The notes under the pieces: generated by a model | Told to the model about the DNA's origin: nothing | Database searches by the model: none | The model's input: the letters and a program-made list of their open reading frames with translations, nothing else | Translations under genes and position numbers: made by a program | Source: Algicoccus sp048820935 | GTDB taxonomy: Bacteria; Pseudomonadota; Gammaproteobacteria; Burkholderiales; Burkholderiaceae_B | Direction of reading: 5' to 3' | Length of the DNA: 64,000 bases | Assembly: GCF_048820935.1 (NCBI RefSeq) | Contig: NZ_JBMERD010000001.1 | Span: 1-64,000 of the forward strand | Part shown: piece by piece, positions 17,820-25,872 of the stretch | Position numbering within the stretch: the stretch's first letter is position 1 | Layout: each line of letters opens with the position of its first letter

Positions 17820-19083
17820 GACCTGCGTTCACTGGAGAGGGGCGGCGATGCTGCGTCGTTTATTTAAAAAACATCGCCAGCAAACAATGAACCAAATCTG
17901 AATCCAAACATGGATCCAGAGGTTGTTGATGATTTAAAGCAAGCACAACGCGTTGCTGAGGCTGTTTTTGAATACACGCAACCCGTCCTGATCACGGATG
18001 CTCGCGCGCGCATCCAGAAAGTCAATCCAGCTTTTTGTGAGTTGATGGGCTTTACTGAGGAAGAAATGCTTGGGCGCACCCCTCGAATGTTTCGTTCTGA
18101 CCATCACAATGATGCGTTTTATGCGCAGATGCTGGAATCGATTAAAACCACAGGCGTTTGGGAAGGGGAGATCTGAGATCGTCGTAAATCGGGTGAAGTC
18201 TTTCCGAAGTGGATGCACATCATTGCGGTTAAAAATTCCAAGGACGAAGTCATCAACATGGTGGCTTGCTACACCGATTTGCGTGATCAGATGCAAACAG
18301 AGCAGCAAATCCATCAGCTCGCTTTTTATGATGCGTTGACCGGTTTGCCCAATCGCGCCATGTTTTTAGAAAAACTCAGAAGTGCGCAAAAACTCACAAA
18401 AATGAGGGCACAATCAGCGGCTTTGCTGTTGCTGGAGTGGGATGACTTTAAGGCGGTTAACGAGACGTTTGGGTATGCCAAAGGCGATCAAGTTTTAAAT
18501 GAGATTGGTCAGCGCTTAACCCTTTTCTGTGTCTAGGCTTGGTGGCGATGAATATGCGCTCTTATTAACCGATCTGCCTCAGGATCTAGAACAGGCGGCT
18601 TGTCAGACAGAAAGCAAAAGCCAGGAGATTCTGAATGCGTTGAAAGCCCCCTTTGATCTGGGGTCTGGTCTGTATGAAGGGCAAGCCAGTCTGGGGGCTG
18701 TGGTGTTTACGGATGACCAAGTGAGTGCACAAACCTTGCTTGAGCAAGTTGAGCAAACCGCTTGCGCAACCTCGTTCATTCATGTGCGAGTCAAGCAAGC
18801 GAGTTGGTTTTTAACTTATTAGCGGCTTTGGCCGTTCCGAATGACTTTTCGCTAAGAGGGGCGTTTTGCTCACAAGTTTCCATGAATACACCTTGAAGGT
18901 ACTCTGGCATTTCTTTCGTTAAAATTTTTGTCTGTATTTCGTGATAAAGACTAGCTGTGTATGATTCTTATAAAGACATGATTTAACTGCTTTCTAGTTA
19001 CATATTCTCTCTTAAGGGTTGATTGAATGGTATGCAATATTTTAGTAAAATAATGCGGATGAATCAGCTAGAGAAAGAGGATC

Positions 19084-20463
19084 ATGCTTGTTGGTATCAA
19101 ACTTCACGCCAATCCAACGCCTGAGCAAAAGAAAGTGCTTAGCCAATGGATGGGTTGCGCGCGTTTGATCTGGAATGCAAAAGTGGATGAGGAACGCTAC
19201 CATCGCACTTTTGCGAACAAGTATTATCCAATAGGGACTTACGCCCCAATTGATAAAAAGGCAGCCCACTTCAAGTCAAAAGAGCTCACGCCTTGGCTCT
19301 ATGACTGCCCTAGTCAAATCATTCGAAATAGTGCGACCAATTGGTGCAACACTTATTACGACTTTATGAAAGGCTTGTGCGGCAGACCCAAAAGAAAGTC
19401 AAAATTAGACAGGGGTAGCATCCACCTGACGAGAGAGCTATTTCGTTTTGAACATTGCTCCGACGGGAATATCCGTCTTTTCATTGGCTCAAAGACCAAT
19501 AACATTGGTTACCTGTCATTTAAAAAGCATGCCAATTTCAACACCCCTAGATCCATCTACATCCGTAAAGAAAGAGGACGTTACAGCATTTCCTTTTGCT
19601 ATGAGGATGGCTTTGATGCGGCTGGTTTAAAAACCAATCAGCAGCATTTGGATTACCTACGTGATGAATCAGACGAGTATTTAGAGCAAAACACCATCGG
19701 CATTGATCGAGGTGTTGCGATTCCTGTCCAAGCCGGCGAAAAGTCGTTTGATTTCAGCGAAGGACAAAAGAAAAACTTAAGCAAATCTGAGCGATATATA
19801 AAGCGACTACAGCGTAGGCTTTCTAGGCAAACGAAAGGCTCGAACCACAGAAACGAAACGAAGTCTAAGCTCTCAAAGTCTCATGCGAAGAAAGCCAATA
19901 TCCGCAATGACTTTGCGCATCAAACGAGCAGAGCCATCGTCGATGGAAAAGAAACAGTGATTGTGCTAGAGGACTTAAAAACCTCTAACATGACTCGCAG
20001 ACCAGCCCCTCAGCAAAATGAAGCCGGTCAATATCTGCCGAATCATGCCAGTCAAAAAGCAGGCTTAAATCAGACGATCTTAAACGTCGGCTGGCATCAA
20101 ATAGAAGTCTGCATTAGTTACAAAGCACACAAAGAAGGTAAAGCAGTTTTTAAAGTTGCTCCCCACAGCACCAGTCAGGAGTGCGCCCAGTGTGGCTACA
20201 CTCACCCAGACAACCGCAAAACTCAATCAAAGTTTCAATGCGGTCAATGTGAACATGCTGACAATGCCGATCAAAACGCATCGATGGTGATTAAGAAAAG
20301 AGCAATCAGGTTAATTAAGGACACTGGAACGGTGTTGTCAGAGAAAGGGGTTCTAATGCCGTTCTCTGATATTGGGCGTGGAGGAAAGCGTCAGACTAAC
20401 AAAGCGCAAAGCAATGTTAGCCGCATCCAAAGAAGTGTCAAAAAAGAAAAAATAGCAGCCTAG
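19084..20463 (+). CDS. tnpB: RNA-guided nuclease/accessory protein TnpB
   Basis: 459 residues, full length. An N-terminal wedge-like region opens MLVGIKLHANPTPEQKK. The RuvC catalytic residues are all seen: Asp in TIGIDRGVAIPV, Glu in VIVLEDLKTSNM, Asp in HADNADQNAS. The zinc ribbon is CAQCGYTHPDN ... CGQC. TnpB proteins cut DNA next to a TAM using an omega-RNA copied from the right end of their own element, which helps the element persist. AGAGG lies before the ATG. No TnpA transposase is present, so movement would need one in trans. Confidence 0.95.
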   Translation: MLVGIKLHANPTPEQKKVLSQWMGCARLIWNAKVDEERYHRTFANKYYPIGTYAPIDKKAAHFKSKELTPWLYDCPSQIIRNSATNWCNTYYDFMKGLCGRPKRKSKLDRGSIHLTRELFRFEHCSDGNIRLFIGSKTNNIGYLSFKKHANFNTPRSIYIRKERGRYSISFCYEDGFDAAGLKTNQQHLDYLRDESDEYLEQNTIGIDRGVAIPVQAGEKSFDFSEGQKKNLSKSERYIKRLQRRLSRQTKGSNHRNETKSKLSKSHAKKANIRNDFAHQTSRAIVDGKETVIVLEDLKTSNMTRRPAPQQNEAGQYLPNHASQKAGLNQTILNVGWHQIEVCISYKAHKEGKAVFKVAPHSTSQECAQCGYTHPDNRKTQSKFQCGQCEHADNADQNASMVIKKRAIRLIKDTGTVLSEKGVLMPFSDIGRGGKRQTNKAQSNVSRIQRSVKKEKIAA

Positions 20464-20506
20464 CTGTTGTTTTGGAAGCTCGCTGCTTTAGCGGCGAGTA
20501 GTTCAC
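20340..20506 (+). ncRNA. Putative omega-RNA scaffold at the TnpB element right end
   Basis: In related elements the omega-RNA scaffold covers the 3' end of tnpB and the right end, and the guide is whatever follows the element. Here the last scaffold hairpin (20479-20498, CTCGCUGC/GCGGCGAG in RNA with one G-U pair) is followed by UAGUUCAC, and the guide would begin at 20507 with CCUCAAAAGCUAAAGC. The 5' limit of the RNA is a guess. Confidence 0.5.
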
Positions 20507-20935
20507 CCTCAAAAGCTAAAGCTGGAACTCACAGAAAGCATTTTGATGGACAACACCGATCAGGTCATCGGCACGATGTCTGAGTTACAAGCTCAGGGCG
20601 TGCGGTTTTCTTTGGATGACTTTGGAACGGGCTATTCATCTTTACAGTACTTGAAGCAATTACCTTTGTTTCAGTTAAAAATCGATCAGAGTTTTGTGCG
20701 TGATCTGGAAACGGACTCTGCCGCACTCACGATTGCTGACTCGATTGTGGGTTTGGCACGCAGTTTAAATCTGGAAGTGATTGCCGAAGGTGTGGAAACA
20801 GCTCAACAGCTTAGCCTCTTACAAACACTGGGCTGCATGGTTTATCAAGGTTACTTGTTTAGCAGACCCTTACCAGTTGATGCGTTTGAATCGTTTGTTC
20901 AAACCTCATCAACTGGTGTTGACGCTTTCAGTTCA

Positions 20936-22342
20936 TCAACTTAAAGCCGAGAATCGCTCTGAAGGTTTAAAACTCCAGCCGATTTTTTGACTTAAATGAT
21001 GCGCGATCGACAAAAGGCGTGCTTCAGAAAAAGGTTTGCCGATGAGTTGCAATCCAAGTGGCAGGCCATTGGCATCGATACCCATAGGAACCGACATCAC
21101 GGGCAAGCCTAAAAAGCTAAACGGTCGGGTCAGACCAGTGAGTCTAGGCACGAGATTATGCACGTTGGAACCCGCTTGCATGTCCATGTCCGAAATACGA
21201 GGTGTGGCCATGGGTAGGGTGGGTAAGAGCAGCACATCCACTTCATCAAAAGCTTGCTCTAAAAAGCGTTTAAGCATGATCGGACGCAGCTGCAAGGTCT
21301 CCATATAACGGACGGCCGTTAAATGTAAGCCTGGTTCAGTGCGGGTATAGATCGCTTTTGAATATGTGTTGGGTGCTTGCGCCATGGTTTGTGCATGCAC
21401 TTGGGCAGCTTCAACTTTGGAAAGTACGTCACCTAGGGCATATAGACCATGCCAGTCTGAAAATTCACGTTGTGCCACGTGACCGTAGATCTGTGAAGCT
21501 TGGCTGACAATCTCATCAAAACAAGTCATGACATCGTCATCAATCACTTCTTGCGGCGTGAAAACAGCCAAGCGCGAACCTTGATGTGCGCCTTCAATGG
21601 TCTTTACGTAATTCGGGGTGGCTACACCCAGGGTTTCGCTGTCCTGAGGATCTGGGCCGGCAATGGCATTCAGAATGATGGCGCAGTCCATAGCACTGCG
21701 TGCCAAGGGCCCGATGACGTCGGAAGACACCGATCTTGGATAAGCGCCGTAACGTGAAACCCGACCAAACGTGGGTTTCATACCAAAAAGCCCATTCACA
21801 GCGGCAGGTATGCGAACTGAGCCCCCCGTATCGGTGCCGAGTGCAGCATACACGCAACCCATGGCCACGGCTACGGCTGAACCGCTCGAAGAGCCACCAG
21901 AGATGTAGTCTGGGTTCCAAGCGTTTTTACAGTCCCCAAAATGCACGTTGTTGCCCGAAGGACCCGCAATCACTTCACTTAAATGCAGGCGGCCAATCTC
22001 AATGGGATCATGGCGCTCTAGCCGAGACAACACGGTCGCGGTAATGTCGTCAGGTTCGCGAGTCCATTTAGCCCCTACAGTCATGGTTTGACCCTCTCGG
22101 GCCAAACAGTCTTTGTGGGCGAGCGGTAGACCTGAGATCCAGTGCGTGTGCTTAGAGGCTTGCTGCGCTTTGGCCTGAGTCAGGGCAGCTTCATCCAGAA
22201 TTTGAATAAAAGCATTGTGTGCTGGCTGAATGGCATGTGCGCGGTCTAAAGCGGCTTGCGTGACTTCAACGGTGTCGAACTGGCCGTTTATGAGTGCTTG
22301 ATGCGCTTCATGCATGGTCAAGTCAAGAATATCTGTGCTCAT
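20936..22342 (-). CDS. Amidase signature family enzyme
   Basis: 468 residues. The amidase signature triad is visible: Lys in LAHKDCLAREG, cis-Ser in GGSSSGSAVAVAMG (about residues 150-163), and the nucleophile Ser in GTDTGGSVRIPAAVNG. It hydrolyses an amide in the cytosol; the layout fits both GatA-like and small-amide hydrolases (AtzE type). It overlaps the preceding small gene by four bases (ATGA), and that gene follows a Bug receptor, so the imported compound is probably the amide or its precursor. The 3' end overlaps the EAL fragment on the other strand by 9 bases. Confidence 0.9.
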   Translation of the reverse strand: MSTDILDLTMHEAHQALINGQFDTVEVTQAALDRAHAIQPAHNAFIQILDEAALTQAKAQQASKHTHWISGLPLAHKDCLAREGQTMTVGAKWTREPDDITATVLSRLERHDPIEIGRLHLSEVIAGPSGNNVHFGDCKNAWNPDYISGGSSSGSAVAVAMGCVYAALGTDTGGSVRIPAAVNGLFGMKPTFGRVSRYGAYPRSVSSDVIGPLARSAMDCAIILNAIAGPDPQDSETLGVATPNYVKTIEGAHQGSRLAVFTPQEVIDDDVMTCFDEIVSQASQIYGHVAQREFSDWHGLYALGDVLSKVEAAQVHAQTMAQAPNTYSKAIYTRTEPGLHLTAVRYMETLQLRPIMLKRFLEQAFDEVDVLLLPTLPMATPRISDMDMQAGSNVHNLVPRLTGLTRPFSFLGLPVMSVPMGIDANGLPLGLQLIGKPFSEARLLSIAHHLSQKIGWSFKPSERFSALS

Positions 22343-22584
22343 TCTGAGAACTCCTGATTACTTGGGTCTTGCAAATTGCGCAATTCAGCATGAAAGCTCA
22401 CTAACGGTTGCAATGGATTTAAGTAACGATGACTTAAATCGCGTACAGCGTGGTTGATCCGTAAAACTTCACGCTCGATGTCTTGTGGCTCGGCACGACT
22501 GCAAGCCCCATACTGGGCCTGCAGGCTATGCGCCAACAGCGTTGCATACGCTGTTGGGCTTGTCTCTGACACTTGTTTAGACAT
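22339..22584 (-). CDS. Small protein between Bug receptor and amidase (unrecognised)
   Basis: 81 residues, soluble, predicted mostly helical, without cysteines in a metal pattern and without a signal peptide. It overlaps the Bug gene stop by one base and the amidase start by four bases, so all three are translationally coupled. By position and size it could be a small AtzG- or GatC-like partner of the amidase, but I see no convincing motif of either family. The tight coupling makes it a real gene. Confidence 0.65.
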   Translation of the reverse strand: MSKQVSETSPTAYATLLAHSLQAQYGACSRAEPQDIEREVLRINHAVRDLSHRYLNPLQPLVSFHAELRNLQDPSNQEFSE

Positions 22585-23573
22585 TAGTTACTCGTCACGC
22601 CAGCTTTTTTAACAATGGCAGGCCAGCGAGCGACATCACGCTTGACGAGATCAGCCAGGACTTGAGGTTCACCTGGGCTTGATGTCAAACCTTGGTCGGA
22701 CAGCAGCTTGACGACTTCTGGATCTTTAAGCGCATTGTTCAATGCGTCACGCAAGATTTTCATCTTGTCAGCGTCAACGCCTTTAGGTGCAAATAAGCCA
22801 TACCAGAGGTCAATTTCAACACCGGGATAGCCAGATTCAGCAATGGTCGGGGTGTCTGGTAAAGCAGGGCTGCGCTCTCCGGTGGTGACACCTAATGGTT
22901 GGACTTTGCCAGCTTGAATTTGTGGCATCGCGGCGGCAATCGAAGCGACATACAGACCCACGCGTTGACCCAAGAGGTCATTCATTGCGGGACCTGCACC
23001 TTTATAAGGAATGTGTTGCAAGTCGATGCCCGCTTCTTGCTCAAGGAGCGCCACTGATAAGTGTGAAATGCTACCCACACCGGGCGAGGCATAGTCGATC
23101 TTGCCGGGATTGTCTTTAGCGGCTTTGATTGCATCGCCCAAGTTCTTGTAAGGACCGTCTGCATGAGACACCAGCAAGAGCGGTGATATGGCCATCAAAC
23201 CAATGGGTTCAAAGTCTGCTTCTGGATCCCATGTGACATTGGTGTAGATGGCGGGTGCAATGGCGACCGTATCGAGCTGCCCCAGAATAATGTTGTGACC
23301 ATCAGTACCCGCACGCAGTGCGTGGTTCATCGCAATGGTGCCTGCTGCGCCCGGACGGTTTTCAACGACCATGGGCCAGCCGGTTTGCTCTGACATTTTG
23401 TTGACCACAGTTCTGGAGAGAAAATCTGTTCCACCACCCGGTGCATAAGGAATTGTGACGCGAATTGGCTCACTTGGGAATGAGGCTTTAGCATCAGCAG
23501 ATTGAGCGTTTGCTGTGGTCATCATCAGGGTGCTGGCCAATGCTGAAACAAGCAGCGTAGTTTTAATTTTCAT
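22584..23573 (-). CDS. Bug-family tripartite tricarboxylate transporter substrate-binding protein
   Basis: 329 residues with a Sec signal peptide (LLVSALASTLMMTTANAQSADA). Bug features follow: PIRVTIPYAPGGGTDFLSR, VVENRPGAAGTIAMN, the HIPYKGAGPAMNDLLGQRV loop and IAESGYPGVEIDLWYGLFAPKG. Bug proteins bind small carboxylates or related compounds in the periplasm through two bridging waters. No membrane partners (TctA/TctB) are in the window, which is common for this expanded family. First gene of the amidase operon, divergent from a LysR gene. Confidence 0.95.
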   Translation of the reverse strand: MKIKTTLLVSALASTLMMTTANAQSADAKASFPSEPIRVTIPYAPGGGTDFLSRTVVNKMSEQTGWPMVVENRPGAAGTIAMNHALRAGTDGHNIILGQLDTVAIAPAIYTNVTWDPEADFEPIGLMAISPLLLVSHADGPYKNLGDAIKAAKDNPGKIDYASPGVGSISHLSVALLEQEAGIDLQHIPYKGAGPAMNDLLGQRVGLYVASIAAAMPQIQAGKVQPLGVTTGERSPALPDTPTIAESGYPGVEIDLWYGLFAPKGVDADKMKILRDALNNALKDPEVVKLLSDQGLTSSPGEPQVLADLVKRDVARWPAIVKKAGVTSN

Positions 23574-23620
23574 GGAACAAACTCCTCACAATTAAATGGT
23601 GACTCAATGATTCTAGGAAG

Positions 23621-23662
23621 ATCAATTTATTCTGTCTAATATAATATTCAGCATAAATTGAT
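23621..23662. promoter_or_regulatory. Inverted repeat, likely LysR operator between divergent lysR and bug
   Basis: ATCAATTTAT (23621-23630) is repeated inverted and exactly as ATAAATTGAT (23653-23662); with the next bases the arms match at 13 of 14 positions (TCTG against CAGC). The centre is AT-rich (TCTAATATAATATT). It lies in the 109-base gap between the two divergent starts, where a LysR-type regulator would act on both promoters. Confidence 0.6.
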
Positions 23663-23682
23663 ATGTATTTGAGAATAAGTTG

Positions 23683-24591
23683 ATGTTGTTTGATCCTAGA
23701 TTAATCCGTATGTTTTGTGTGATGGCACAAGAGCTTCATTTTGGCAATGCCGCCAAACGACTCTTTATGAGCCAACCACCTTTAAGCCAAGCCATCCGTC
23801 AGTTAGAAGAAGAGCTGGGCGTGCGACTTTTTGAGCGAACGACTCGTTCGGTGCGTTTGACGCGTGCAGGTCAAACGTTTTACGACGCGATGCAACACAT
23901 GCAGCAACAGACACAGCAAATACGTGATGAGGTACAGGCGATTGCGCAAGGGCATCAAGGGGTGGTTCGGGTGGGTGTTACCCCATCTGGAATCTATTCG
24001 AACTTCTCACGGGTTTTACGGTATTTTGCATCAAACTATCCAGACATTGACCTTGATATTGTCGAGTTAAGCACCGAGGAGATGATTGAAGAGTTGCGCA
24101 AAGGATTTCTGGATGTGGGTTTGATGCGCCCGTTGACAGCGATGCCAGGCATTGAGACACGGGTCGTTTATCGTGAACCACTTTGTTTGGCGATGCCGGT
24201 TGATCATGCATTGACCGATCGCACACAGCTGGATGCCGAGGATTTGCAGAATGCGAAGATGGTTACCTACGATCCTGTGCGTTCCCCATATTTTCATCGT
24301 CTGGTGAATCAGTGGTTAAGTGATCATGAGGTGTCTTGTCATTTAGTTCAGGCAGGGATTTTGCCAACGATTCTTGCGCTTGTGGACGGAGGCGCAGGGA
24401 TTGCGATCGTGCCGTCTATTTTTTCTCGATTCAGAACATTTGGCCTACACTACGTTCCACTCGTCAACGGACAGCACTATCTGGCAGAACTTAGCGTGGC
24501 TTGGCGTGAAACGGATTCGGATACGCTCGTGCGTTTTGTGGTCGATATCCTCTTAAGTAACCAAACATTATTTGCCGATTCGGCTTTTTGA
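23683..24591 (+). CDS. LysR-family transcriptional regulator
   Basis: 302 residues from the ATG at 23683; a TTG one codon earlier is also open. The winged helix-turn-helix is at residues 5-64 (FCVMAQELHFGNAAKRLFMSQ then LSQAIRQLEEELGVRLFERT), followed by the LysR substrate domain with VRVGVTPSGIYSNFSRVL. It lies divergently from the Bug-amidase operon and probably controls it in response to the imported substrate, binding the inverted repeat in the shared gap. Confidence 0.93.
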   Translation: MLFDPRLIRMFCVMAQELHFGNAAKRLFMSQPPLSQAIRQLEEELGVRLFERTTRSVRLTRAGQTFYDAMQHMQQQTQQIRDEVQAIAQGHQGVVRVGVTPSGIYSNFSRVLRYFASNYPDIDLDIVELSTEEMIEELRKGFLDVGLMRPLTAMPGIETRVVYREPLCLAMPVDHALTDRTQLDAEDLQNAKMVTYDPVRSPYFHRLVNQWLSDHEVSCHLVQAGILPTILALVDGGAGIAIVPSIFSRFRTFGLHYVPLVNGQHYLAELSVAWRETDSDTLVRFVVDILLSNQTLFADSAF

Positions 24592-24648
24592 GGCTTCTCC
24601 CTAAGATCTGTTTCTATTTGACCGATTGAAAACTCACTAAAAAATCTC

Positions 24649-24677
24649 TTGACACGCGTTGTGTTCGTCTTTAATGT
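24649..24677 (+). promoter_or_regulatory. Sigma70-type promoter of the carboxylase operon
   Basis: TTGACA (24649-24654) is a perfect -35 box, followed after 17 bases by TAATGT (24672-24677) as -10 box. It lies 78 bases before the Bug start codon and faces the large operon. Confidence 0.6.
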
Positions 24678-24699
24678 AGCTCTTGTCGTTACGCTAGAC

Positions 24700-24713
24700 A
24701 GAACGATCATTCT
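24700..24713. promoter_or_regulatory. Palindromic operator candidate downstream of the promoter
   Basis: AGAACGATCATTCT is a palindrome with 12 of 14 matching positions around GATC. It sits just downstream of the predicted transcription start, where a repressor would block the operon. TetR-type repressors often bind such sites, but no cognate regulator gene is adjacent. Confidence 0.4.
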
Positions 24714-24754
24714 AAAAATGTAACATTTCAAAAAACGATGATGTGGAGACAAGT

Positions 24755-25744
24755 ATGCGAATGAAACAAACCATGCAGCTGTTTTGTGCTGCTTTATTGA
24801 CAACGAGCGTCGTACCAATGGCCATGGCGACTCAGTTGCCAGAAGGTCCGATTCGGTTTGTGGTGGGCTTTGCACCGGGTAGCACCATTGATACGGTTGC
24901 CAGAATTGTGGCGGAAGGTCTCACAAAACGCACTGGCGCAACAGTCGTGGTCGATAACCGTTCAGGTGCCAACGGCATGATTGCAGCCCGTAATGTGGCG
25001 ACCTCTAAACCAGATGGACAGACTTTTTTAATCAGTAACTCCAGCTCAATTACAGTCAATCCTTTGTTGTATGACGACTTGTCTTACGATCCGCTGAAGG
25101 ATTTTGAGGCGGTGACGACTGTAGTTTCAGTGCCGTTTATTGCGGCGATCAACCCACTGAATCCAGCTACACAAAATATCAATACGCTGGAAGATCTGGT
25201 TGAGACGGCTCGCAAAAAGCCTGCTGAAGTGACCTATGGTTCGGCAGGTATCGGTAACCTCATGCATTTGGCTGGTGCACAATTGGCGCAAATGTCTAAT
25301 ACAGACATGACGCACGTGCCGTATCGTGGTGCAGCACCCATGGAAGCCGCACTGTTAGGCAACGAGATTTACTACGGCTTTGATACGCTGGCAGGTGTTC
25401 CGCTCATGAAATCTGGCAAGCTCAAACCCTTGGCGGTGTCTGCCAAATCTCGCTGGCATGAGCTGCCCGATGTGCCGACGGTTGCAGAATTAGGTTATCC
25501 CGATTTTGATATTTCATTCTGGGTCGGTGTTTTTGCACCAGCTGGCACACCTCAAGCATTGGTCGATAAGTTCAACGAAGAGATTGTGGCGCTGTCCAAA
25601 GATCCTGAGATAGCTGCCAAGCTTGAGCAGCAGGGCAAAATTGACACGCACAGCCCACAAGATTTCTTGCAAAAAATCAAAGATGAAATGCAAGCCAACG
25701 AAGCACTGATCAAACGTGCCAATATTAGTATTCCGAAAAAATAA
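24755..25744 (+). CDS. Bug-family substrate-binding protein
   Basis: 329 residues from the ATG at 24755, which has GTGGAGAC at the right distance; a GTG at 24743 lies within that binding site. A signal peptide (MQLFCAALLTTSVVPMAMA) is followed by PIRFVVGFAPGSTIDTVAR, VVVDNRSGANGMIAAR, HVPYRGAAPMEAALLG and VAELGYPDFDISFWVGVFAP. The usual PGG ligand loop reads PGS here. It probably captures the acid whose breakdown is encoded by the following carboxylase operon. The gap to the next gene is 128 bases. Confidence 0.94.
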   Translation: MRMKQTMQLFCAALLTTSVVPMAMATQLPEGPIRFVVGFAPGSTIDTVARIVAEGLTKRTGATVVVDNRSGANGMIAARNVATSKPDGQTFLISNSSSITVNPLLYDDLSYDPLKDFEAVTTVVSVPFIAAINPLNPATQNINTLEDLVETARKKPAEVTYGSAGIGNLMHLAGAQLAQMSNTDMTHVPYRGAAPMEAALLGNEIYYGFDTLAGVPLMKSGKLKPLAVSAKSRWHELPDVPTVAELGYPDFDISFWVGVFAPAGTPQALVDKFNEEIVALSKDPEIAAKLEQQGKIDTHSPQDFLQKIKDEMQANEALIKRANISIPKK

Positions 25745-25872
25745 AGGAATTTCGGGAAACGGTTGAAAAGACCAATGAGGATGCAAATACAACTGAAGTG
25801 TTTGCATCCGTCCGATTGAGTTGAGTCGCTTAAGCGAGTGCGGTTAGATCGCACAACAGTGGAGTTATTGCA

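Larger units (their letters stand above)
19024..20506 (+). mobile_element. TnpB-only IS200/IS605-family element (IS1341-like)
   Basis: The element is bounded on the left by TTGAT (19019-19023), a known target/TAM pentamer in this superfamily, and on the right by TTCAC (20502-20506). The EAL reading frame resumes at exactly the next base (CCT CAA AAG, Pro-Gln-Lys), and TTGAT supplies an in-frame Asp before it. Subterminal hairpins are present: GCAATATTTTA/TAAAATAATGC at 19034-19056 on the left and CTCGCTGC/GCGGCGAG with a TTTA loop at 20479-20498 on the right. There is no terminal inverted repeat, no target duplication and no tnpA. About 1,483 bp in total. The ends are inferred from one copy. 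Confidence 0.75.
17848..20944 (+). pseudogene. PAS-GGDEF-EAL signalling protein, multiply broken and split by a TnpB element
   Basis: Pieces of one cyclic-di-GMP protein follow in order. A possible start at 17848 (MLRRLFKK) is out of frame after an A-run. A PAS domain follows from 17910 (ITDARARIQKVNPAF) to a TGA at 18174 where WDRR is expected. The same frame continues through LTGLPNRAMFLEKL to 18536. A frameshift leads to SRLGGDEYALLL (18529-18822). The end of GGDEF and the first half of EAL, roughly 160 residues, are missing. The TnpB element occupies about 19024-20506. The EAL C-terminus resumes at 20507 (LKLELTES, DDFGTGYSSL, IAEGVET) and stops at 20942-20944, overlapping the amidase end. 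At least three independent lesions are present, so the protein cannot be made. The 18823-19023 stretch is AT-rich and not recognisable. Confidence 0.9.

Noticed and set aside
18174..18176. TGA in the PAS region as a selenocysteine codon
   Set aside because: The position is a Trp in the family (WDRR), there is no sign of a recoding hairpin, and the gene has other lesions.
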